Virus record (IMG/VR): IMGVR_UViG_3300038463_000304
Span: 1 to 35,676 of that record
DNA from: a virus
Reading direction: 5' to 3' (one strand)
DNA: 35,676 nt
Shown: positions 29,671-35,676 of the stretch, one piece after another
How the letters are laid out: each line of letters begins with the position of its first letter
How positions within the stretch are numbered: the first letter of the stretch is position 1
The notes under the pieces: model-generated
The model's input: only the letters and a program-made list of their open reading frames with translations
Databases searched by the model: none
Told to the model about the DNA's origin: nothing
Position numbers and translations under genes: made by a program

Positions 29671-29925
29671 TTAATCAGTATCATTCATCTTTTCGGTCAT
29701 AGCAGAAGTTCCACGGCCTCTTACAACGCGCATAGCCTCATCTTGACTCACATCGTGCTGAGCGCTGAAACGGTTCTTTAATGGAACTAAACCAGCTTTT
29801 TCTGGTTCACTATCATAAGAAGGGATGCCCATAGATGCTTCACGACCGAAACAACCTGCCATCCTGGAACCATATTCCTTAGAAGTTACTTCTTCTTTTG
29901 AGTATTTTTTTTCTCTTTTAGCCAT
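29671..29925 (-). CDS. Hypothetical protein, 84 aa
   Basis: This is a charged protein without recognised domain (MAKREKKYSKEEVTSKEYGS; later RVVRGRGTSAMTEKMND). It leads the three-gene set at the end of the late unit and has its own candidate promoter at 29957-29984. It may be a head-associated protein, judging from its two conserved neighbours. Confidence 0.55.
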   Translation of the reverse strand: MAKREKKYSKEEVTSKEYGSRMAGCFGREASMGIPSYDSEPEKAGLVPLKNRFSAQHDVSQDEAMRVVRGRGTSAMTEKMNDTD

Positions 29926-29956
29926 TTTTTTATTCCTTATAAATAAAGTTAATAAC

Positions 29957-29984
29957 AGTATATATTATATCAAATAAATGTAAA
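29957..29984 (-). promoter_or_regulatory. Promoter for the three small genes before the terminator
   Basis: On the minus strand TTTACA is followed after 16 bases by TATACT, in an 85-base gap after the last array gene. A perfect palindrome TTACGCGTAA (29992-30001) lies just upstream and could be an operator. Confidence 0.5.
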
Positions 29985-30010
29985 TCCATTATTACGCGTA
30001 AACTTTCAAT

Positions 30011-30625
30011 TTAATGTATTGATATGGCCCCAATAAAATTAACCACCCCAAATAGAGTATTAGTAGCTAAGCACACAAGGGTCACACCACTACAAGTCGT
30101 CGAGGTGGAAAGTTGTAAATAACCTCCTATCGAGGTAGTTTGAGTATTAAAGGTAATAAATTGACCAGAATTAGTCTCTATCCTTCCATTAGAAATAGTA
30201 GTTGAATTAGCATTAGATGTAATAATAAAAATATCTCCTACACTAGCTGTGGTCGGCAAGAAGAAATAAATAGAAGATAAATTCACATAACCATTATTAG
30301 ATACCATTGTTATGGGCGAAGATGAAACCGTATTCCAAGTAAAAGTTGATCCACCACCCCCACTAGCATTAATAGTGATTGCTCCCGATATGCTTGTAAT
30401 AGTTACATTAGTACCAGCAGTTAAAGTTGTTGCTATAGGGTCTCCTGAAGTAGTACCAATTAGAATTTCTCCAGCAGTTAGAACAATGGGATTAAATGCA
30501 CTAGAACCTTCGGTGATTAGTATACCATGAGCGGTAGCACTAGATGAGTTCAGTCCCGTACCACCCTCTGTAGGAGACAACGGCGTGTTACTATTAGCAT
30601 TAATCGAATTGTTTAATATTGACAT
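30011..30625 (-). CDS. Fibre-tip array protein 7, 204 aa
   Basis: This is the last of seven tandem paralogues. The N-terminal module (NNSINANSNTPLSPTEGGTG, then HGILITEGSSAFNPIVLTAG and LIGTTSGDP) and C-terminal module (LPTTASVGDIF, then NSGQFITFN) are both present, but the C-terminus diverges from the usual GNLTxV ending (VVNFIGAISIH). It shares the S/N-V/I-G-D-x-x segment with the next two genes. Role: probable virion surface or fibre-tip protein; the receptor is unknown. Confidence 0.7.
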   Translation of the reverse strand: MSILNNSINANSNTPLSPTEGGTGLNSSSATAHGILITEGSSAFNPIVLTAGEILIGTTSGDPIATTLTAGTNVTITSISGAITINASGGGGSTFTWNTVSSSPITMVSNNGYVNLSSIYFFLPTTASVGDIFIITSNANSTTISNGRIETNSGQFITFNTQTTSIGGYLQLSTSTTCSGVTLVCLATNTLFGVVNFIGAISIH

Positions 30626-30642
30626 ATAATCTTTCTTTTATA

Positions 30643-31251
30643 TTAATGAGTTGTAACGCTCGTCCCATAAAAACTAATAACCGTAAATGTTGTATTAGCA
30701 ACAACACAAACTAATGTTACTGTCGCCCCTGTTGAACCAGCTAAATATCCACTACTAGTAGTTTGAGTAGCAACGTAAGTAATATGTTGCCCCGAATTAA
30801 CATTAATTTGCCATGCTCCAGAATTATTATTAAAATAATTAGCTGTAACGATTATAGTATCTCCAATATTTGCTGTTGTGGGCAACGTATAAGTAACTAA
30901 ATTACTACTCGAATTTTGAACATATGCATTATTAGCAACTAAAGTTTGAGTTGAACCAGTTACAGAATTCCATGTAAGACTTCCGCCGCCACCGGTGGAA
31001 GCTATAGTAATAGAACCAGAGCCATTAGTTATAGAAATATTTGTACCAGCAGTTAAAGTAGCTGCTAAGGGATCTCCTGAAGTAGTGCCAATTAAAACTT
31101 GGCCTGTGCTCAATGCTATAGAACTAAATGCACTTGATCCTTCAGAAATCAAAACAGCATTAGCTGTAGGGCTGCTAACGCCAAATCCACCTGCATTGAC
31201 AGGCAATGGAGTAGTATTGTTTGCATTGATAGTATTATTCAATTCAGACAT
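30643..31251 (-). CDS. Fibre-tip array protein 6, 202 aa
   Basis: The N-terminal module reads NNTINANNTTPLPVNAGGFG, here with GGFG instead of GGTG, followed by AVLISEGSSAFSSIALSTGQ. The C-terminal module has LPTTANIGDTIIVTANYFNN and NSGQHITYVATQTTSSG. It ends ISFYGTSVTTH. It is closest to its two neighbours, which suggests serial duplication. Confidence 0.7.
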   Translation of the reverse strand: MSELNNTINANNTTPLPVNAGGFGVSSPTANAVLISEGSSAFSSIALSTGQVLIGTTSGDPLAATLTAGTNISITNGSGSITIASTGGGGSLTWNSVTGSTQTLVANNAYVQNSSSNLVTYTLPTTANIGDTIIVTANYFNNNSGAWQINVNSGQHITYVATQTTSSGYLAGSTGATVTLVCVVANTTFTVISFYGTSVTTH

Positions 31252-31263
31252 TAAATTTCCCTA

Positions 31264-31878
31264 TTAAGTTTTCAAAATAGTGCCAGTACCGTATATTACA
31301 GAATATACTGTATCAGCAACTATACAAACGAAAGTGACATCTGAACATGCTTGTCCACTATACAAAGTTCCGGTAGTTACTGTAGAATTTTGCGGCCCAT
31401 TATTAAATACCTGTCCAGAATTTTGTAATATAGTCCAATTCATCGATGAATTAACGAGTTCATTACAATCTACGCTAATAGTATCACCAACATTAGATGT
31501 GGTCGGTAAAGTAAACGTTACAGAATTTCCACCAGTATAATTTATTACATATCCAGTATTATTTGTCATATTGACGGTTGATGTTACAACAGACGTCCAA
31601 GTGAAACTGGACCCACCACCTGAAGAAGCTATTGTAATAGCGCCAGAAGTGGGTGTTATAGTAATATTGGATCCAGCGGTCAAAGTGGCAGGCGAGGGAT
31701 CTCCTGACGTATTACCTATCAGGAGTTGCCCAGCCCCTAGAACAATAGAATTAATGGCACTTGAGCCCTCACCAATCGCAATACCATGAGCGGTAGGATT
31801 GGATACTCCCGAACCGCCTTCTACCGTAGATAACGGCGTAGAACTATTAGCATTTAGGGAATTATTTAATACAGACAT
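31264..31878 (-). CDS. Fibre-tip array protein 5, 204 aa
   Basis: It has the complete N-module (NNSLNANSSTPLSTVEGGSG, GIAIGEGSSAINSIVLGAGQ) and a C-module of the NVGDTISVDCNELV subtype with NSGQVFNNGPQNS instead of the usual G-x-G-G-S-L loop. The variable loops lie at the positions that would face outwards in a beta-rich tip. The neighbouring genes are 9 and 12 bases away. Confidence 0.7.
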   Translation of the reverse strand: MSVLNNSLNANSSTPLSTVEGGSGVSNPTAHGIAIGEGSSAINSIVLGAGQLLIGNTSGDPSPATLTAGSNITITPTSGAITIASSGGGSSFTWTSVVTSTVNMTNNTGYVINYTGGNSVTFTLPTTSNVGDTISVDCNELVNSSMNWTILQNSGQVFNNGPQNSTVTTGTLYSGQACSDVTFVCIVADTVYSVIYGTGTILKT

Positions 31879-31887
31879 TTATACCCA

Positions 31888-32484
31888 TTATGTTACTGTT
31901 AAATTTCCAACGCAATTTCGTACCTGCCAAGTTGTATCTGCAACTATACATAATAATTCTACCATATCGCCTTGTAAAGTGCTAGCTAATGATCCACCAG
32001 TTCCTGTTGTCGAAGTAGTATTGCCCAATATAATATTTTGAGACGCATTCTGAGCAACTACCCAGCCGCCTGCAGTGCTACCTGTACCTACCTCAATGGT
32101 TGTACCATAAGCGGCAGTGGTTGGTAATGTAATAGTTACTACGCCAGCATTACTTGCGGTATAACCATTATTTACAGCAGCTGTTTGAGTAGTTCCTGTG
32201 ACATCATTCCAGGTAAAACTAGTCCCTCCACTTGCATTAATTGTAATTGAACCACTTACACTAGTAATTGTAACGTTAGTTCCAGCGGTTAATGTAGCCC
32301 CCACTGGATCACTAGCCGTTGTCCCTATTAAAACCTGACCCGCAGTTAAAACGATAGGATGAATCGCTGAGGCGCCTTCTCCAATCAATACCCCATGGGC
32401 TGTTGGAGCAGAAACACCAGTGCCGCCATTAGTAGTTGAAAGTGGAGTAGTCGAATTAGCATCTATTGAATTATTTGTTGTCAT
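31888..32484 (-). CDS. Fibre-tip array protein 4, 198 aa
   Basis: It has the N-module (NNSIDANSTTPLSTTNGGTG, then GVLIGEGASAIHPIVLTAGQ) and a C-module of the second subtype (GYTASNAGVVTITLPTTAAY, then GGWVVAQNASQNIILG, TTGTGGSLAS). It ends RNCVGNLTVT. It shares most with the two genes upstream, so a recent duplication block of three genes is likely. Confidence 0.75.
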   Translation of the reverse strand: MTTNNSIDANSTTPLSTTNGGTGVSAPTAHGVLIGEGASAIHPIVLTAGQVLIGTTASDPVGATLTAGTNVTITSVSGSITINASGGTSFTWNDVTGTTQTAAVNNGYTASNAGVVTITLPTTAAYGTTIEVGTGSTAGGWVVAQNASQNIILGNTTSTTGTGGSLASTLQGDMVELLCIVADTTWQVRNCVGNLTVT

Positions 32485-32495
32485 TATTTACCCAT

Positions 32496-33089
32496 TTATA
32501 CTTTTGTTAAATTGCCCATTGAACTTATCACTTGCCATCCTGCTCCACTTTGAAGGCAGACAAGCTTAACTGAGTTACCTTGAGCGGTAGAAGATAACGA
32601 CCCTCCCGTTCCAGTAGTAGTGATTACATTACCATGACGTATCGATTGACCTGACAATTGTGCAATTTTCCATCCTCCTGAGGTAGTTCCTGTAGTTACT
32701 TCTATTGTAATTCCATAAACTGAAGTAGGTAAAGTAAATGTTACTACTCCAGCATTGCTAGCTGTATAAGCACCATAGGCAAGCATAGTGTGTGTAGTAG
32801 CAGTTACATCTAACCAATATAAAGCATTATTGATAGTTATTGAACCAGATGCAGAAGTAACAGATACAGTATTACCGGCGGTTCCACTAGCTGTCAATGC
32901 AACAGCTGCTGGTGTATTAGTAGTTCCCACTAATAATGTACCAGCACCCATAGCTGTTGATGTAAGAAAACCAGAACCAGCTCCTTGTATAACACCATGA
33001 GCCGTTAGAGTAGCTGCGCCTGTTCCGCCTCTTAAGACAGGAAGAGGAGCAGTGGTAGGCCTAATATTAAGAGTATTATTAGTGGCCAT
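32496..33089 (-). CDS. Fibre-tip array protein 3, 197 aa
   Basis: The N-module is the most divergent of the array (NNTLNIRPTTAPLPVLRGGT, then HGVIQGAGSGFLTSTAMGAG), but the C-module (AYTASNAGVVTFTLP, GGWKIAQLSGQSIRHG, TTTGTGGSLSST) is close to genes 2 and 4. This mosaic pattern suggests exchange of modules. It ends VISSMGNLTKV. Confidence 0.75.
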   Translation of the reverse strand: MATNNTLNIRPTTAPLPVLRGGTGAATLTAHGVIQGAGSGFLTSTAMGAGTLLVGTTNTPAAVALTASGTAGNTVSVTSASGSITINNALYWLDVTATTHTMLAYGAYTASNAGVVTFTLPTSVYGITIEVTTGTTSGGWKIAQLSGQSIRHGNVITTTGTGGSLSSTAQGNSVKLVCLQSGAGWQVISSMGNLTKV

Positions 33090-33100
33090 GGTATATTTTC

Positions 33101-33691
33101 TTATACGTAAGTTATATTCCCAACAGCACTAAGAACTTGGAAAGTTGTATTTGCTACTGTACAAAGAAGTTTAACAGAATCTCCCAGTGCCGTAAATTGT
33201 AAAGAACCTCCTGTGCCTGTTGTAGTTGCAACTGAGCCGAATTGAATAGATTGCGATGCATTTTGTGCAATTTTCCATCCTCCTGAAGTAGTTCCTGTAG
33301 CAACTTCCATAATTGTACCATAAGCTGCTGTTGTAGGTAGTGTAAGAGTCACTAAACCAGCATTACTTGCGGTATAAGCTCCGCCAGCAACCATAGTTTG
33401 TGTAGTAGTAGTTACATTCGTCCAAGTGTCAGTAGCAACACTAGCAATAGTGATAGAACCCGAACCACTTGTAATATTTATACCAGTTCCTGCTGTCAAT
33501 GTAGCAGCAGTAGGATCTGCTCCCGTCGTACCGATCAATACTTGGCCAGCGGATAAAACTATTGGATTAAACGCACTTGTACCTTCTGAAATTAGAATGC
33601 CGTGATTAGTCGGGTTACTAAGTCCTGTACCACCATCGAGTACTGATAAAGGTGTAACTGAATTAGCATTTATTGAATTTTGAATTGTCAT
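33101..33691 (-). CDS. Fibre-tip array protein 2, 196 aa
   Basis: It has the N-module (QNSINANSVTPLSVLDGGTG, then HGILISEGTSAFNPIVLSAG) and the C-module (AYTASNAGLVTLTLPTTAAY, GGWKIAQNASQSIQFG, TTTGTGGSLQFT, LLCTVANTTFQVLSAVGN). It is a near-ideal member of the family and a useful reference for the others. Confidence 0.75.
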   Translation of the reverse strand: MTIQNSINANSVTPLSVLDGGTGLSNPTNHGILISEGTSAFNPIVLSAGQVLIGTTGADPTAATLTAGTGINITSGSGSITIASVATDTWTNVTTTTQTMVAGGAYTASNAGLVTLTLPTTAAYGTIMEVATGTTSGGWKIAQNASQSIQFGSVATTTGTGGSLQFTALGDSVKLLCTVANTTFQVLSAVGNITYV

Positions 33692-33704
33692 TATTAATTG
33701 CTCC

Positions 33705-34304
33705 TTATACTACTGTGAAATTACTGACTGAACTTATAACGACCCATGCTATATTGGCCTGAATACAAAGCAATTGTATAGCGCAATTTTGCCCACTAAT
33801 AGAAGTTATGGAACCGCCAGTGCCAACCGTAGTAGTAACATTGCCAAATTCTATATATTGACCCGCTGCCTGCGTAATCTGGAACCCAAGACCACCATCC
33901 GCCACTGCCACTACATCTCCTACTGCCGAAGTGGAAGGTAAAATGAAATCTAGATTAGTTCCTGCACTATTTTGTATATAACCATGCGCCGCTACCATTG
34001 TTACAGGAGCATTTACAGTAACATTATTCCATGTAAATCCACCTCCACCAGTTGAAGCAATAGTAATAGTACCAGCACCAGGAGTTACACTAATCCCCGT
34101 ACCTGCAGTGATAGACGCAGCTACAGGATCAGCTCCAGTCGAACCGACTAATAATTGCCCATTTGTTAATACAATAGGGTTTACTGCACTAGCACCTTCG
34201 CCAACTAAAATACCATGAGCTGTCGGATTGGATAATCCTGTTCCGCCATCGGTGGTTATTAGAGGGGTGGAGGCATTAGCATTAATGGAATTTTGAGTTG
34301 CCAT
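33705..34304 (-). CDS. Fibre-tip array protein 1, 199 aa
   Basis: It has the N-module (QNSINANASTPLITTDGGTG, then HGILVGEGASAVNPIVLTNG) and a C-module of the third subtype (FILPSTSAVGDVVAVADGGL, then FQITQAAGQYIEFGNVTTTV), closer to the tip of the propeller fibre and to the 166-residue protein than to its downstream neighbours. It is the first array gene after the fibre gene, 9 bases away. Confidence 0.75.
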   Translation of the reverse strand: MATQNSINANASTPLITTDGGTGLSNPTAHGILVGEGASAVNPIVLTNGQLLVGSTGADPVAASITAGTGISVTPGAGTITIASTGGGGFTWNNVTVNAPVTMVAAHGYIQNSAGTNLDFILPSTSAVGDVVAVADGGLGFQITQAAGQYIEFGNVTTTVGTGGSITSISGQNCAIQLLCIQANIAWVVISSVSNFTVV

Positions 34305-34313
34305 TTTTACTCC

Positions 34314-35676
34314 TTAAATATACGTTAAATTGCCTATAGAAGACACCACCTGGAAGGTAGTATTAGCTACAGAACAAACCAAATTAATAGTATCACCAGT
34401 ATTAGTAGATGTCAACGAGCCACCTGTGCCAGAAGTAGTTTGAATACTACCAAACTGTATATGCTGTCCAGCATTCTGAGCAATCGAAAACGAGCCTGTT
34501 CCTATCTCTGATGCAGCAAATAATTGCCCCACTGTGGCTGTGGTCGGCAATGTAAAAGTTAAAGCCGAAGCACTATTGGCAAGATATCCTTGATTAGCTA
34601 CTAGAGCTAAAGAAGTAGTTTGAACATTCCATACAAAAGAGCTAGCAGATAAAGCATTAATTTGTGTTTGAATAGAGCTCGTTACTCCATGTACATATGA
34701 TAATTCTGTAGTAGTAGTAACAGATGATATGATCTCATTCGAAGAAGAAGCGACTAAAGCTGTACTTGGAGTTAATGACTGCAAGTAAGCAGTAGAAGAT
34801 AGCATTTCACCGATAATAGCAGTGGCGTTCAGTTGAGTAAATACATCAAAGTACCCATTGTTACTGGCTGGAACTCCATAGTCTGCACAGAAAATATATC
34901 CACCTGATAGGGCTATGCCTCCAAATCCTGAATTAGGGTTTCCGGTGGTAACTTGAGAGATATGAATCGGAGAAGTACGAATCGTTATATCATAAGCATC
35001 TATCGCCCCCCCATAGGTGGCATTGCCGCTTGAAGGAACGTACATGATGTTGCCGCTTCCAACTGCGTAAAATGCCGAACCAAACGCATTCGAGCTATTA
35101 ACCTGACTCAAATTAGTCATGGCAGAAGGAGATGTAATGTCAACTAGATTGATGTTATAGGCACCTGAAGTAGCTGTGGTGACAAATGCAGTATTTCCTG
35201 AAATACTCAAGCCCAGTGCTTCTCCAGCTGCCGTAACTTGCAAGCTCTGTAGCTGAGAAGGAACTGCAGGAGTTCCTGCTCCGCTTAGCGTCCAAGATAT
35301 AATTTGTCTAGTGGTGAAAGGACTAGAAGTAGAGTAATAGGTTGTATAGACATTCGTGCCTATGGCGACCACTCCAAAGGATTTGACAGGCGAACCCTGG
35401 GTGAAGGTCTGAACGGGAACTGTTGGAGATCCTATGCCACCCCCTACGTCCATAACAACCAAACCTGCACTTTGAGTAGCGCAATATACATATCCATTGA
35501 GAAATGATACGTTGTAGATCGAGCCAGGACTTCCGGTGATGACAGTCGTACTGGTCTGCGTAGGAGCGGCCAGATTTGTCAAATTGACGACCACGAAATG
35601 CGCGCCAGCATTATATCCCACAAAGGCGTATTGTACGCCACTAACAACTCCAACTGTGCAATTGTAGGCTCCTCCA
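34314..35676 (-). CDS. Propeller-type tail fibre, C-terminal part (continues at base 194 side of the circle)
   Basis: The frame is open from the window end to the stop at 34314; a GTG at 35621 is only an internal codon. On the circle it continues from the frame starting at 565, giving 577 residues. Beta-propeller-like repeats (VVMDVGGGIGSP, NINLVDITSPSAMTNLSQVN, DAYDITIRTSPIHISQVTTG) precede a short helix (VHGVTSSIQTQINALSASSF) and the fibre-tip C-module (about the last 107 residues, ending SSIGNLTYI). It is a likely receptor-binding or depolymerising fibre; no catalytic residues are obvious. Confidence 0.8.
   Translation of the reverse strand, partial: GGAYNCTVGVVSGVQYAFVGYNAGAHFVVVNLTNLAAPTQTSTTVITGSPGSIYNVSFLNGYVYCATQSAGLVVMDVGGGIGSPTVPVQTFTQGSPVKSFGVVAIGTNVYTTYYSTSSPFTTRQIISWTLSGAGTPAVPSQLQSLQVTAAGEALGLSISGNTAFVTTATSGAYNINLVDITSPSAMTNLSQVNSSNAFGSAFYAVGSGNIMYVPSSGNATYGGAIDAYDITIRTSPIHISQVTTGNPNSGFGGIALSGGYIFCADYGVPASNNGYFDVFTQLNATAIIGEMLSSTAYLQSLTPSTALVASSSNEIISSVTTTTELSYVHGVTSSIQTQINALSASSFVWNVQTTSLALVANQGYLANSASALTFTLPTTATVGQLFAASEIGTGSFSIAQNAGQHIQFGSIQTTSGTGGSLTSTNTGDTINLVCSVANTTFQVVSSIGNLTYI
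35483..35676. repeat. Terminal direct overlap, right copy
   Basis: This is the second copy of bases 1-194, with two mismatches (35609 and 35628). It marks where the circle closes and shows that the sampled population was not uniform at this fibre gene. Confidence 0.9.

Larger units (their letters stand above)
30011..34304 (-). repeat. Seven-gene tandem array of fibre-tip paralogues
   Basis: Seven genes of 196-204 codons follow each other with gaps of 9-17 bases, each with its own start. All share an N-module (N-x-x-N-x-x-x-T-x-P-L, GGTG, H-G/A-I-L-I-x-E-G) and most share a C-module ending GNLTxV. The C-module also ends the propeller fibre and the 166-residue protein, nine copies in total. 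Three subtypes are grouped by position. Confidence 0.85.

Noticed and set aside
30312-32041. Plus-strand open frames antisense to the array genes
   Set aside because: They recur only because the array genes are similar to each other and have biased composition; no starts or ribosome sites support them.
30011-34304. Diversity-generating retroelement acting on the fibre array
   Set aside because: No reverse transcriptase, template repeat or adenine-biased variable region was seen; duplication explains the array better.

Overview
The window looks like a complete or nearly complete circular genome of a podovirus-type tailed bacteriophage with P22-like gene order. Its last 194 bases (35483-35676) repeat its first 194 (1-194) with two mismatches, so the unique circle is about 35,483 bp. 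Joining the ends restores one open frame of 577 codons for a propeller-type tail fibre. The host is not identifiable. Sigma70-like promoters, consensus DnaA boxes, Shine-Dalgarno sites and gene types point to a Gram-negative, proteobacteria-like host. No tRNA, rRNA, CRISPR array, insertion sequence, integrase or convincing CI-type repressor was seen.

Layout. (1) Leftward late genes run from about 22.8 kb down to base 1 and continue through the circle join to 29.3 kb: small early or middle genes, a ParB-domain DNA methyltransferase, two small helix-turn-helix proteins (one the likely small terminase), large terminase, portal, scaffold, a lysis cassette (spanin-like, 3-TM holin, GH24 lysozyme), an N4-gp56-type major capsid protein with its own promoter and structured leader, a decoration-like protein, an adaptor, a glycine-rich fibre, a large hub/nozzle protein, a GNAT acetyltransferase, three ejection-type proteins, small virion-like proteins, the propeller fibre, a tandem array of seven paralogous fibre-tip-like genes, and three small basic or polar proteins. 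A rho-independent terminator at 29.2 kb closes this unit. (2) A short leftward replication block (23.4-25.0 kb) encodes a HTH_17 regulator and a lambda-O-like initiator whose coding sequence contains four iterons beside an AT-rich tract. (3) A rightward early operon (25.4-29.2 kb) encodes a chain of translationally coupled small proteins, several of them single-membrane-span peptides, an ankyrin protein, a putative single-strand annealing protein, a Gp157-family protein and a last small gene with its own promoter. A VRR-NUC nuclease gene at 22.9 kb is also rightward.

How it works together (inference): the early rightward operon and the initiator start replication and recombination; the leftward unit then makes terminase, head, lysis, tail and adhesion proteins. 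The most unusual parts are the seven-gene fibre-tip array (the module recurs nine times in the genome), the origin-like iterons inside the initiator gene, and a palindromic pair of consensus DnaA boxes just upstream of the capsid promoter.
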